Counted from the first letter of the stretch, positions 22,960 through 49,508 are shown. The stretch is 64,000 bases of DNA from Cristatella mucedo (GCA_009760855.2 WPIO01000324.1:22892-86891), one strand, 5' to 3'. Numbers and translations: made by a program. The notes: generated from the letters alone by a model not told the origin.

Positions 22960-23655
22960 TAGCCGGCCGCCGGCCTGTGCGCATCTCCGTGAGGGAGCCT
23001 TGAGTTCCATCTCTTGAATTCCATCTTAATACATGAGGTATTTGTACAAGTTGTCTGCCCAAGGAAGTTTCAAACGCTAAACAGTTATCAAAGAATCCAA
23101 GAGAGCACCTAATGTCCGAGAGCATATGACAACGATCCACTCCAGCATCGTCAATTATATGTGCAAAGTGTCTCAGTCCTCCAGCAGGCTGGCGACATCC
23201 TGTGAGTAGGAGCCACAGTTGCCGAAGAGCCACAGCCACTGTCCCCATTTCACTGCAGATGGCAGTATAGATTTGTGTGCTGCAAGACTCAAACCTGAGG
23301 CCTGTTTAGTGCATTGCATTCTCTTGTGTCTTGCTTGGTGAACAGCAAGCTGCAATAAATTGCTGGCCGTTTACATGGGCAGGCCATCACACTGATTTGC
23401 ACTATGCATTATATAGTGTACCAGCTTGATAATGACTGAATCGACCCAACCAACTAGCGTTGCCATAATCACGTCATCGCGTGGCTTGTCTTATGTAAGC
23501 TATGGCTATCCTGCATTACTGTAACATGGAGAGTCAGGCTTGGGTGACATCTTGGGTGGATCTCATGGAGCGCGTGCAGCTTGCAGAGGCAGATACAGTA
23601 GCAGTAACGACAGCAGCTACCGGAAAAAAACTGGTTTCAAATGATGGCTGTAATA
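22960..23655. other. Unassigned stretch
   Basis: No gene, known repeat or strong signal recognised. Confidence 0.4.
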
Positions 23656-23659
23656 GTAA

Positions 23660-23706
23660 TAATATAATAATAATTCACTGATAAAGCGCCCTCAGAGAAC
23701 TTAATC
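23660..23706 (-). mobile_element. L2 3' tail fragment
   Basis: (AAT)n followed by TGATAAAGCGCCCTCAGAGA and CTTAATCTC, then abrupt loss of similarity: the tail of a minus-strand copy. Confidence 0.75.
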
Positions 23707-23792
23707 TCGTGAGAAAAGGAGACAATTGTAAGCACCGCATCGTTAACCTTGAACTGCAACAATCATCGGTCGCTTGTTTCTCACAGCATTTA

Positions 23793-24657
23793 CCGTATTT
23801 TTACGAGTATAAGTTTCGCTTTTTTCATTTAAAAAAATAAACTTGCTACTTAAACACTGCAAGTCAGTGTCAGTCACTGCATACAGTGAAAGTGACGGTT
23901 CAGACATTGACAATGTTGCAGGCGACTATGAAAATGTTAGCAGTGATACTGATGACGAGTTTCTTGCTAACTATAATGATTAATACATCACACCACTTCT
24001 TGCCGACCTGCATTGGCTACCAGTCAAGCAACGGATTTACTTCAAGGTTTTGTTGCTCACTTTTAGGTCACTTCATTCTTTGGCTCCAGTCTATCTCCCA
24101 GATCTACTCCCCCATCAGGCCAAGCATCGTACCACCTGCTTTTCGGAATCCAACAGTTTACCAATACCTCGTACAAACCTCAAATCCTTTGGAGACCGTG
24201 CGTTTAGTTCGTATGGTCCCAAAGCCTGGAACTCCCTCCCGATTTGCGTCAGAACATCCCCTGACTTGACCACATTTAAAAAGAACTTAAAAACACACCT
24301 ATTTATGACTGCATTTAGTGGGTCCTTGTGTATCGTCCTTGATGTGCTTATGTGTGCTGACACTGTGCATGCTGCCACTAACCACATTTGCATGCTGACC
24401 CTGTGCATGTCACCCCTAACCATGTTATTCATGTTGTTTATCAAGCATGGTATTACTCACGATTCAATCGCGTTTCTCTTTGAAGCAAATGTAAAGCACC
24501 TAGAAAGAGATTGAGTTCTCTGAGGGCGCTTTATCAAGTGCATAATTTTTGTTATTGCAAAATGAGCTGTATATTCAGTAATAGTTTTTCATTAAAAACT
24601 TTTTCAAAAAATATTGTCTATAAATTTAGGGTGTGACTTATACTCATAAAAATACGG
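23793..24657 (+). mobile_element. Tc1/mariner-type (Tigger/pogo-like) TIR element with an L2 inserted
   Basis: Left end CCGTATTTTTACGAGTATAA and right end (complement) CCGTATTTTTATGAGTATAA are inverted repeats with one mismatch in 20, each flanked by TA (23791-23792 and 24658-24659), the target duplication of the Tc1/mariner superfamily. Between the left end and the nested L2, one frame gives an acidic tail ending SSDTDDEFLANYND and a stop, reminiscent of pogo/Tigger transposase C-termini. The rest of the transposase is absent, so it is non-autonomous. Confidence 0.75.
23985..24548 (+). mobile_element. L2 LINE 3' end nested in the TIR element
   Basis: Sense HHFLPTCIGYQSSNGFTSRF region and, in the main frame, [20 protein letters not shown] and [20 protein letters not shown]. 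The 3' UTR and hairpin end near 24542. The usual (ATT)n tail is very short here. Confidence 0.85.
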
Positions 24658-24659
24658 TA

Positions 24660-24815
24660 CTGGGTCCTTGTAAATTGTCCTGTGTGGGCTTCTGCTTACG
24701 AGCATTTCACATGCTACCACTAAACATGTTGACATGTTTCCTATAGTGCACGTGTAGTGCCTAGAAAGAGATCAATTTCTCTGCTCTGCAAATATACTAC
24801 TACTAGTATAATCTA
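24660..24815 (+). mobile_element. Degenerate L2 3' end
   Basis: CTGGGTCCTTGTAAATTGTCC, CATGCTACCACTAA and GTGCCTAGAAAGAGATCAAT follow the L2 3' UTR order, directly next to the TIR element. The hairpin's second arm is lost. Confidence 0.6.
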
Positions 24816-24890
24816 TAGTATATATATAACCTATATATATATAAGTATCTATAGTATATATAACCTATAGTATACTACTACTAGTATAAT
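24796..24890. repeat. AT-rich block bounded by a 19-bp direct repeat
   Basis: ATACTACTACTAGTATAAT occurs at 24796-24814 and 24872-24890, around a TA-rich core that is itself partly palindromic (CTATAGTATATA units). Confidence 0.8.
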
Positions 24891-25604
24891 CACAGCTGAT
24901 TCCACTGGATTCCCAGTAGAAGCGGTGGATATTGAAGATGTTGAGCCCCAATCCAATACCGGTTCACACCCACTATTACTATTTGTTTGCATTCATGCAT
25001 TTGTACAAGCTTGCTTTAGTGTGGCATGGTGGTCTTAGAGCTCGTTGTCGTGGCGGACAGTCATTCAGTAATATAACTGGACGACGTGGCTTTCGTAGCT
25101 TTCGAGACACTTCATATTCTCCAACGTCATCTGGTTCTTAATCGGTTGACGAACCCATTTGTGATGTGTCTAATCTATCGTAGAAGACAGTAGTGCACTA
25201 CTTACACAAGACCACACTAGTCCACATCTAAGGGATGCGACTAGCAATAATTAAAGCCGGAAGGCAAACCATGAAATAGCAGCTGCATGACTTTTATCAT
25301 GCTGTGATAATCGCGAAAGTTGATCAGGCCTCCCTCAATAAGCAGCTAGGCAGGCTGATGGCCAGCAGTACACTCACTCTACGTGCTCTGCAACGATGGC
25401 ACCCACCAGAGGAAGCCGTGCCTACTGGCTGCTGTACCCCTGCTCCACACGGTGACAGCACATGTGAAGCAACCACAGGACAGCCAGCCACCTTCATCGG
25501 CTGGTACTGCCATGCTCAGGGCAGGGCTGCACTCGCTGAAGGCACACATAATGCGACTGCAGCTGACTAGCCCACGATGCAACAGCCAACTTCCTCCCAC
25601 ATAG
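24891..25604. other. Unassigned stretch
   Basis: No gene recognised; short open frames on both strands at 25300-25600 lack family features. Confidence 0.4.
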
Positions 25605-25607
25605 TCC

Positions 25608-25697
25608 TTTGCAGAGTATGTAAGGTGCCTAGAACGAAATTTAGTTCTCCGACGGGCTGTACAAATGTACCATCATTATTACTATTGTTATTATTAG
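25608..25697 (+). mobile_element. Degenerate L2-like 3' tail
   Basis: GTAAGGTGCCTAGAACGAAA then TTTAGTTCTCCGACGGGCTG and (ATT)n: the L2 hairpin layout with several changes. Confidence 0.65.
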
Positions 25698-26167
25698 ATG
25701 CAAAAAACTGACGATGCCGATACAGGTGCAACAAACCTCTCAGTGCCTTTTGCATATAAATCTCTTTTAATGACGATTCCTCGACTGCTAAACATGTGCC
25801 ATGCCAGTGGTACACCCGAGCTAAGTCTCCGAGCAGGTTCTGCAGCCGAACAAGCCCAAGCCAACACAAATTGGACAGGCCTAATACTATTCCGACAAGC
25901 CTGATCCTCTTCATCGGCCAACCTGCACCTACCCTTAGCCATAACAATATATAACATAATAATATAATATAATATAATAATAACATAACAAGCCACGACG
26001 ATGGCCGAAAGGGGGAAGGAAGCCAAACGAACAACCAGTCAGCTGGAGGCTTCACAGGCACATCCTAGTAGACGTAACTGGGGGTGACAAGGAAGCCAAA
26101 ACAGGCAGAGTTCCTTTAGAAAATGCATGCGCATATAATTCAAACACAGATTAAACCTTTAGTCGAC

Positions 26168-26178
26168 AACACACACAC

Positions 26179-26211
<33 letters not shown>
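26168..26211. repeat. (CA)n microsatellite
   Basis: About 40 bp of CA with one CG interruption. Confidence 0.95.
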
Positions 26212-26213
<2 letters not shown>

Positions 26214-26412
26214 AATATAAATGTACTTACTTGCATATGCTATGTGTATGCAAGATTTGCGCATGCATGTTAAGTGTGTGAACACAGGCTGTACGGATCC
26301 CCAGCTGGTCTTATATTATAGCCACACATACACATTATTTACTCATGTAAGATTCACAGCACCGACATTTGCCCATAAAGCACACGTGCACTTGCGCCTG
26401 AGTTCCCACGAG

Positions 26413-26445
<33 letters not shown>

Positions 26446-26451
26446 ACACAC

Positions 26452-26534
<83 letters not shown>
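26413..26534. repeat. (CA)n microsatellite
   Basis: About 120 bp; the first third has CACG interruptions, the rest is a pure CA run. Confidence 0.95.
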
Positions 26535-26536
<2 letters not shown>

Positions 26537-27599
26537 CTCGCACACAGACACCAGTATAAACACACACGCACACACACAGACAAGCACCACACAAGAATGA
26601 GCTTATTCGTCTCTTTCATTCTTACTCTTTCGTTAAAGTCCTCGCTCAAGCAGCTCTGTCTTGCGGGTGGACCACATGTCCTTCACAATGAGTCGCAGTC
26701 CTCTGTCCATCTACAAAAACAGGTGTCTTTTGCCGTACTTGATTTATTCTTTCCATTCGACATCGATCTTTGAGGATTACTGCATCTCATGAAAATATGT
26801 CCTCGCGTATCGCAGTGCACTACCTCAGGCGTTAAGCTTGCATCCCTTTAATTTCTAGCGTTGCGATCTTTCGTGGTGACAACGATGGAAGACACCCAAA
26901 CAGGGACTTGACTGGACTTAAAACGACTTTAGCCGCTGGGGTTTTTATAAGTATTCTGTCTCTTCCATGCTTTCGTGAGAGTCTGCCAGCGGCAGCAGCA
27001 GCAGATTTTATAGGAGATGCTCACACACGACACGCGTCATCTCTCAGCGTATCAACGAAAGATACCCGACCGATTACGCGACACTTCGGTGAGATCGGCG
27101 CGAAAGACGTGGCGCTAACACAATGCACTCTCAACTTCACCTAGAGCTAGATCCACAGGCTCCAAGGGGATTGTAGCTCTGGCTCGTCACTGACTCAGCG
27201 ACTTACTTATTACACGAAGCGCTGCGAACCGCCAGCCCGCGGGGGGGGGGGGCGTGTTGGTCGCTAGGGAACCTGTTGCGGTCCCGCCACGCTGCGGCCG
27301 GAAAAGCGAACCTCGCAGCGGGCAGCGGTGGTCAGGAAAACTTTAGCTCTAGCAGCTAAATGCAAAAGAATGGGCGAACGAAGAATATGCAGCAACAGAC
27401 AGCATGGAACGAAAAGACGAATAGCTAGCTACAGCGAATGTTGGATACGGCCAGTGGGCTGCCGCCGCGTCGCTGTACACGTGATCATCAAATGATAGGC
27501 TTCAAATGTTTGCAAGATAAATTGACAAGAAATATTAAATATAATTTTCTTTTAATATAATATATAAAATATAGTTTTTATATTTATTTTGTCAAAGGA

Positions 27600-27711
27600 T
27601 AGTCTGTACACCTTGAACGGCTAGCTTAGCTGGGGGTCCTCTTCTCGCTTCCATTGCCGGCGGTGTGGACGTGCAGTTGCTGCAGTACCATCTCGAGTGA
27701 AATAAGCTGCT
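27600..27711 (+). promoter_or_regulatory. Possible 5' UTR exon of the ADP/ATP carrier
   Basis: The carrier ATG at 28200 is only 3 bp after a strong acceptor (CCTTGCAG|AAA), so an upstream non-coding exon is expected. The best donor upstream is GCTGCT|GTAAGT at 27712. The exon's start is unknown and its left limit here is arbitrary. Confidence 0.3.
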
Positions 27712-28199
27712 GTAAGTGTTGAAACGCTACTCAGCCGTTCTCAACCGAATTTTGGCGTGCTTTAGGCTTTAGCGAAGCGGGGAATGTTTTGATTATCGCG
27801 ATGTAGTAACTAGGTTGGGTATCGGCGATCGATGCTCTGCCTCGCACGTACCTCCGGCTCGTTGGTCCGGCTCGGGCTCAGTTACCTACTGCCTCAACTG
27901 TATACCACGTTACCGCGTCCAATGAGGCTGAGAATTAACTGTTGTTGAAATAATTAAACATGTGTTACTTATTTATCACTTGAAATATATTGTACTACCC
28001 TGCTGGCCGTTCACAGCGGCAGGCAACCTTTGACCCCCCTGACCGGCCGGAACTCGTTGGGTGCAGTCTAGTACTGGCCAAGCGGTAGCGGTTGACGGTG
28101 GCTGGTATAGCCGGTGTATCTAGATTTCTCGTAGCGTTTCGTTTACTTGATCACAGTGGCAGCTGAAGTTACCGTGACTGATCGCGTTCCTTGCAGAAA

Positions 28200-29254
28200 A
28201 TGAGCGAAAGTCTATCAAACAAGAACTTGGACAAGCTCAATTTCTTGGAGAGCTTTACACTCAGTGGAGCTGCTGCCGTAATTGCGAAGACGTGCTCGGC
28301 TCCGATTGAGCGAGTCAAGCTTCTGGTCCAAAATCAAGATGAGATGGTGAAGCAGGGCCGCCTGGCAACGCCATACAAAGGCGTCATTGACTGCACCGTG
28401 AGGACTTACCAGTCTGAAGGTAAGCGGCCGTTGACGGCCGAGCGGGAGCGTTATATGTACAGCCTGAAGTTGCGCGTTGCTAGCGAGCTGTTATTAGTAG
28501 CCTATACAGTGCGACTCGCCGACCTTTTTTAGGTCTGCTGCCGTTTTGGAGAGGAAATTTGGCGAACTGTATCCGGTACTTCCCGACTCAGGCTCTCAAC
28601 TTCGCTTTCAAGGATAGCATTAAGCAGCTGTTCAAGCCGTCCAAGCAGGACAGCTATGCTTCTTCGTTTGGAAAGAACATCGCCGCAGGAGGTACCGCTG
28701 GTGCTCTCTCGCTCTGCTTTGTCTATTCGCTCGACTACGCCCGTACCCGTCTTGCCAACGACGCCAAGGCAGTCAAGAAGGCAGGCGGCGCTGGGGAGCG
28801 CCAGTTCACTGGCCTCATCGACGTGTACAGCAAGACGCTCAAGACTGATGGCATCGCCGGCCTGTACAGAGGCTTCGTCATCTCGTGCGTTGGCATCGTC
28901 GTATACCGAGGCTTCTACTTTGGTCTGTACGACACCCTGAAGCCCATAATGCTCGGAGAGAAAGCTAGCGTTGTGCTGTCGTTCCTCCTCGGCTGGGGTG
29001 TTACCGTGAGTGCTGGTCTGCTGTCGTACCCGATCGACACCATCCGTCGAAGAATGATGATGACATCCGGAGCTGCCGTCAAGTACAAAGGATCGGTCGA
29101 CTGTGCTGTTCAGATCGTCAAGAAAGAGGGTTTCATGTCCCTCATGAAGGGAGCTGGTGCTAACATCCTGCGTGGAGTCGCCGGTGCTGGTGTGCTGGCT
29201 GGCTTCGATAAGTTCGCCGACCTGTACATCACCTGGCGCTTGAGCCTCAAGTAA
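28200..29254 (+). CDS. Mitochondrial ADP/ATP carrier, fungal/plant-class sequence
   Basis: Exchanges cytosolic ADP for matrix ATP across the inner mitochondrial membrane. Exon 1 is 28200-28419 and exon 2 28533-29254 (phase-1 intron of 113 bp), 313 aa, a normal length. Three mitochondrial-carrier repeats are visible, with signatures PIERVK (35-40), SLDYAR (139-144) and YPIDTIRRR (239-247), and the diagnostic RRRMMM (245-250). [14 protein letters not shown] (88-101) is also typical. [24 protein letters not shown] and [14 protein letters not shown] are features of fungal and plant carriers; animal carriers as I know them have VYPLDFARTRLA and lack NQDEM. Every key residue of the family seems present, so the gene looks functional. 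The ATG is the first after the acceptor. A SINE-split fragment of a second copy lies 2.4 kb downstream. Confidence 0.95.
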
Positions 29255-29522
29255 ACTCAGGGCAATGGCTGAGCTCACTTAGCCCTGAGCTAGGGCGTAT
29301 TGAAGGCATAGGAAATTTCCATTTGTATTGCTGTGCATAGCATTTGATGGTGGCTTGTAATGTGGTATGTGTGACATTCACATAGTGGTTTCGTTTTGTG
29401 CCCGCATTCTCAGTGCTTGGCAGGTGTCATAGTCACAAATGATTTTGTGCAGTTTGCAAATGTTCAATGCGCAGAACCTAGAAGCGGATCTAACTTAGAC
29501 CATTTCCTAATGTGCTGCCAGA

Positions 29523-29528
29523 AATAAA
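29523..29528 (+). promoter_or_regulatory. Poly(A) signal of the ADP/ATP carrier
   Basis: AATAAA about 270 bp after the stop codon, the first such hexamer, at a usual 3' UTR distance. Confidence 0.55.
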
Positions 29529-29529
29529 G

Positions 29530-30420
29530 GATTTCAGAACTACACGATTTTCGTTTATGTACCCTGTCAGTGGACTTGCTAATTAAGTAAATGTAAACAT
29601 AAGGTAATCAGCTTGTCCACTCAGCATCCGACCATTTGGAAAATTACAGCTTGAGCTGATATAGCCAACATCGGTTGAGGACTGTACATTTTATTGGAGC
29701 TCCAAGAGGCCATTGCCGGCGTTCTTAGGCGATAGCATGTGAAATTAAACTGGCAGTGAGCTCGTGCCGAATGCTTGCGTGCAAGAAAAGATCTGTATAT
29801 AGCATGAAGGTGATACATATCGGGCTTGCGAAGAAGCAGTGTCACGGTAAGTCATCTCAATATGTTACAAATGTGAAGTGCATGCTGTATGTCACGTGCA
29901 GATTCCATATAAGCTGAGAGTAACTTGTGATGAGAATGAAAACCAGTGGCTTCCGATTTGACACTAAGGACTGCTTCCTCTTGCAAGTACTTCAGATTTA
30001 ATAATAATAATAATACATTTGAAATCACTCTAAGCGAACTAATAAGTGGACGACTGCAGCTTGAGAGCCAAGCTATCCCAAGTATCACTAGCTGCGTCCG
30101 GGCTTAAGTACACCTAGGCACGCCCAGTCACAAAACATGAACCTCGCGGGACTGCATTAACGCCTGCGCTATCGGTCTACCGTAGACGCTTCGCCGAGCA
30201 TTTAAGCCGCTTGGACTGCGATCAATTAGCTAGCGTAGCATCAGGTTCAGATTCTCTCATTTAATCCTTACCATTTGAAGGGTGAGCCCTCTTTCGGGCG
30301 CCAAGCTTTCGTTAGTCAATGCCATCTTTGGAAAGAACAAGCGAAGGGCTCCTTATAAGTATGGAAGTTGCGTGAATTTGGTAATTTCGAAGAGGTACCA
30401 CGGAAACACCGAAATGCGAG
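29530..30420. other. Intergenic stretch between carrier and tafazzin
   Basis: Only a short (AAT)n at about 29999-30014 with a weak L2-like tail after it. No gene recognised. Probably holds the tafazzin promoter at its right end. Confidence 0.4.
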
Positions 30421-30423
30421 AGA

Positions 30424-30508
<85 letters not shown>
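30421..30508. repeat. (GA)n microsatellite just upstream of tafazzin
   Basis: About 80 bp of pure GA ending about 97 bp before the tafazzin start codon, so in the promoter or 5' UTR. Long GA tracts near promoters can bind GAGA-type factors or form triplex DNA; no such role is shown here. Confidence 0.9.
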
Positions 30509-30510
<2 letters not shown>

Positions 30511-30605
30511 TCGTAGTCACGCGCCGCTGCGGCTCCATCCGGCCCGGCTGCCGTCAGTGGGTCTGCTTAACGACACAAAATGTCGGCGCCCGTACGCTTA
30601 GGGAA

Positions 30606-45379
<14,774 letters not shown>

Positions 45380-47150
45380 CACTCGCCTCCAGCGCCGCTG
45401 CAGCAGCAACAGACTGCCTCCGGCCAGCCTCGGCAGGCGGCAGCGAGCGGTGGTGCGCAACTCTCTTCCCTTGCGAGCGCCGACTTCCTTCCACGCACAA
45501 CTCTTCGCTTCCTTTCGATCGCCTGTTCATCGGTGCCTTCGTGAGCCGCTGCCAGAGCAGCGGCCGCTAAAGCGCCGCCACTACTTCTGTCTGGTCTGGT
45601 CGGCTGCCTCGTCTCACGCGGCGCAGGCGACAAGTGCTGACCGACGAAGCGTGTCGCCCGAGCACGTGCTTCGCTCGTGCTCGTCGCTCGCTCGAGTGCG
45701 CCGAGCGACCGCACGTCGCATCGCTCCAGAAGCCGTCTTCCGACGTTTTAAATATGGCCCCAGCCAAACGCACCTTCCATCGCACAGCTGCCTCCGGTCC
45801 TGTTCAGACGACTCTCGAGTCGCCGCTGCTGCGATGGCTGCCTGCGTCGCGGCGGCAGCGGCTGCTGCCGCACGCTGACCTCGTCACTTAGTCTCTTGAG
45901 CCATCCCTTGGCCGTCTGCAGTAACGGCCAGCGAGCGCTGTTGTTTCGAATACATTTGTTGCTTGTTCGCCGTCTGCTCGCCCTCTCGAGTACCCCCTAC
46001 CCCCCTTCACGAGCTCTCCCTCATCACGAGATCAGCCTCCGGTGCTTTGCTCGAGAGCTGCTGCACTTGTGTAGGTGCACAGAATCGCTCTCGGTAGCCT
46101 TTCGCAATCTCGTCGCAAAGTTTTACTCGCGCTCTCTTAATTCTGCTGTCGTGGACTCCGATTGTCTCGCCTACGTCGTGGTTTAGTCGAGATGTTGAAC
46201 AGTGAAAATTGCGTCGGCTTCTATCGTCCGGCTCTGACAGTATTCCGGGCAGCTAGCGGAGGTGTGTCGAGTGTGCTCGCTGGGCAGTTGACAAAGCTCT
46301 GCAAAAAGAGACCGTGCTTAAACGGACATTTGCTGCTCTCTGCACACTTCTAGTGTGTCCCCCGTGTGCCGATGGGTTGCGATATCTAGAGAATGGCACT
46401 AGCCAAACGCCCCGTGTCGTAGGACAGCTTCGAAGGCTGCCGAAACATTTTATTAGTGAAGTGCCCGACATAGTCCATACTTATTTGGAGGAGAACTTGT
46501 GCACTTACCCCCTCCCAGCACTTCACCCGGTATCTTTCATGGTGGTTCACGTTGCTCTCCTGCACGTGGGCGAAGACGCAAAACTGTCGCAATGTTCACA
46601 ATGTCTGTCCCATTGGCCCCGTGTTTAGTTTTGGAGAAGGGGTTGTGACCCTTAGGTTTCGTGTTCAAATCCTGATGGATGGCAAGATTTTTTCACCACT
46701 CAATTGAAGATAAGTGTAACTGCAGTAATACGCAGCGGGCGCTGGACCTTCTCGTGCTGCTTTTGCTGCTTCGACTTGCATCGAGCACCGTAGTTGCACC
46801 ATCACGTTACGAGCAGCCGGTGCCCTTGGGCTGTGGAGTGGGTCTGCATTGCCTAGGCAGACTTACTTAAATTGAAGAGTTTTAGGATCGGTCGACTGCG
46901 ACCGATGAGGTGGCATCTGCTTTGCGAGCGGCCCACTCTAATGGCTCGTTGATGGTTTTGGGGAGCAGCTGATGGCTGAGCCGAGGACCAGGACTCAACT
47001 GTTCCCTGGGCGATCCCCTCATCCAACTTGTGTGTCGCGAATCGGCTTTAAACGCAATTTGAGATTCCACGTTCGAACTTCGTGGAGCAGTGATACAGAT
47101 TTGCAAACTCCCTATGTTCTCTTATGAAGTACGACTGGCGTTTTATTCAT
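45380..47150. other. Stretch downstream of tafazzin, no gene recognised
   Basis: GC-rich at the left (45.4-45.9 kb). Open frames there are long only because stops are rare. A weak tRNA-like GTTTCGTGTTCAAATCC lies at about 46657. Confidence 0.35.
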
Positions 47151-47156
47151 CTGTTC

Positions 47157-47290
47157 ATTATGCGACTCAGTGGTTAAGGCACTCGCCTCGAACAAGGTCT
47201 AGGTGAATGTACTTCACTATCAAGGTCGTGTGCTCGATTCATGCGACATACGTGAAGTGCTTGAAGTTGGTGCTATGCAAATGAATTATG
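47157..47290 (+). repeat. tRNA-derived SINE (type 2)
   Basis: ATGCGACTCAGTGGTTAAGG (A-box region), AAGGTCGTGTGCTCGATTC (B-box region) and GTGCTATGCAAATGAATT at the end, matching the copies at 7.7 and 32.3 kb. Confidence 0.65.
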
Positions 47291-47299
47291 TATATTCTT

Positions 47300-49420
47300 A
47301 TCATGCTCGATATCACCATGTAGCCCTAACACACTGTTTCCAATTTGACTATTTGTTAAAAGTTTATTGTCAAAAACTTGTTTTTTTGAATCTTATTGCA
47401 TTTAAGCAACGTTTTTTACAGGGAATGCTTGGCGGCAAGCTAAGCACCTGCCTCCTGGATTGGACAGCAACGGTTAGGATCATAATTACATATTAAAATA
47501 GTTGTTTCCACTTCTTCGAGAGAAGAGGGAGCCATGCAGGGAGTCCCTGCATGCGTGTGTGTCTATGGGACTGTGTGTGCGTGAGCGAGTGCACTTCTCC
47601 GTCGCTGCCTTTGCATCTCTCATTCTAACTTTCTGTCTCACAAAATCCCTCGTTATCTCTCGCTTCATTTTTTCGCGTCAGCAGCGACCGAACCAGCGAT
47701 CGCGGCTGCGTCTCCAGATGCCGCGGCCCACGCTGGGAATTAAGTGCCGAGTCGCAAACACGATAAGCAGAGTCGCGGCGGCGGCGCCCAGGTCCCTCGC
47801 TGAGCACGCTCGCGCTCCCACATCGCCGCAGCCATGGACGGCTCGTCGCCTGCCTGTGATCTTTCACGGCTTCCACTGTCGTCGTGCTTCCGATCTTTCT
47901 TTGTGAGCTCACTCGCATTCCTTCTTCGCAGCTTTCTACTCCAGTCGTCTGCAGCTGAAGAGACCGGAAGCGTCTGGGCCTCCGCTTTGCTAAGCCTCGC
48001 CCGCCCGCCCCGCTGCGGCCGCTCTCTGCACCCAGTCGCTTGCCCTTGGCTCGCGTCTGCGCGCGCAGGCAATCCTTCGCTGCCGTCTGCTCGACGCGCT
48101 CCCAGCACACCGAAGTGAGAAGCGGCTGCTGTGAGCGTCCGGACCGCCGACGGAAGCCGCGCGCCGACCGTCGCCGGAAGCTCGCCGCCGAGCGGCAAGT
48201 GTGGGACCCAACCCTCTCCGGAATTCTGTAAAGCGCATCCTACAGTTCTGCCATTGTGTAGACCTACTCGAAAAGCGGCCGACGAACTGTTCGCAATGCC
48301 TTCCCCCCTCTTTACGCCGAGGGCGTAATTATCCCCCCCCCGCCGCAAGCTCTACTGCTGCCACGGCTGCGGCTGAAAGTGGTAATGCCAAAAACGCAGA
48401 CTGCTCCCCGCAGACTCGAGGAACTAGAGTACAGACTAGAGGAGCGGAACAGGAAGGAGGAGCTAGGAATAAAGGAAGAGCTAGAAAGAAGTGCAGAGCG
48501 TATTGGCAACGGAATGGCGGCCGGCCACTGAGTCAAGACATTGAGCGGAAGCCGAGTAAGTGCCTACGTTTGCGAGTCGCTTCCTCATTCCTCGTTTGTG
48601 GCTTGCGCCAGCCTTGCCATCCTAGCGAGAGCGGCAAGGCGGCTCCGATGACTCCCGACCCAGAATCCACCTCATCGTCGGGAAAAAAACGCTATGGGGC
48701 CGTAGCGTTGCGTTTGCCCAATATAGTTAAATCCCCCCCCCCCCGGCCGTCCGTCGCAGATCGCCCGAACGGACGGCGGCGGCTGAGGGTGATTTCCAAG
48801 CGGGCTTTCCTTGGAGACGTCCGCATCCTTACCAAGCAAGAGACGTTGAAAACCGTACAGTCATTCGCGAATCGAGCGCGTTTCCCAACGGCGCAGCTCC
48901 GAGGCTGCAGCTCGGCGCTCCGTGACTAGAGTGAGCGCGCCACTTCCTGGCGTTCCAACAAAGGAGGACCGCGGCACGCGACAGCGCAGGACTAGCGCTG
49001 CCGTCCGATTCGCACCATCGCGTGCGTTCGCCGAGCAGCCCTTTTTTGCAGCTGCGTTGGGTATGCAAATTGATTGTCGTCAGCTGTCGGTTCTTCTACT
49101 TCCGTCCTTTCCTCTCACTGCTAAATGGACTCTCGTTTCCAGCGTCTCGGCGTACAGCGCCATGTCAGCCAATGGCAAGAGTTGTTCTGAAGTTCATGCC
49201 GACATAGGAGTAAGAACCTAGCAGCAAAGACGTCTGGTAGAGTGCATATGCAAGTCTCACTTCCGAGAGGTGCCGTCTTCGTAAGAGAGCAGCAGCTGCG
49301 CACAACGGTGTGTGTGTGGGCGGGGTCGTGACCTCGCCCACGCTCGCCTCTCACCCACGGCGTCGCGATATTTCTCCTGCCGTTCGAGCTCGCCCACAAT
49401 TGAAGGCTGGAGGCTGGCGC
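47300..49420. other. CpG-rich stretch upstream of the cellulase gene
   Basis: From about 47.68 kb the sequence is GC- and CpG-rich, with long open frames on both strands. I recognise no domain in them apart from the small coiled-coil frame at 48385. Confidence 0.35.
48385..48531 (+). CDS. Small open frame, predicted coiled coil, unknown
   Basis: ATG to TGA, 48 codons. Residues about 9-36 are rich in E, R and L with heptad spacing (RRLEELEYRLEERNRKEELG), a likely coiled coil. No match comes to mind; it could be an exon of a larger gene, a relic of a retroelement ORF1, or chance. Confidence 0.2.
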   Translation: MPKTQTAPRRLEELEYRLEERNRKEELGIKEELERSAERIGNGMAAGH

Positions 49421-49421
49421 C

Positions 49422-49508
49422 GTGAACAATTTCGGCGCTGTGACAATTTCGGCGCCGTGAACAATTTCGGCGCCGCGATAATTTCGGCACCGTGATAATT
49501 TCGCGCCC
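49422..49508. repeat. Five-unit tandem array upstream of the cellulase promoter
   Basis: Units like GTGAACAATTTCGGCGCC, 16-18 bp, repeated five times with changes (GTGACAATTTCGGCGCC, GCGATAATTTCGGCACC). It ends about 250 bp before the TATA box. Confidence 0.85.

Larger units (their letters stand above)
25700..27600. other. Intergenic stretch upstream of the ADP/ATP carrier
   Basis: Holds two CA arrays, a run of 12 G at about 27241-27252 and a very AT-rich patch (27485-27595). I recognise no gene. An open frame at about 26908-27144 begins with a hydrophobic stretch but has no ATG start and no known domain. Confidence 0.4.

Noticed and set aside
26908..27144. Small secreted protein gene
   Set aside because: The hydrophobic stretch looks like a signal peptide, but the frame starts at TTG and not ATG, and nothing else supports it.
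28529..29278. 249-codon open frame on the minus strand
   Set aside because: Exact antisense shadow of the ADP/ATP carrier's second exon.
47740..48348. Long minus-strand open frames at 47.6-48.3 kb
   Set aside because: They occur on both strands of a GC-rich stretch where stops are rare, and show no domain or splice-supported structure.
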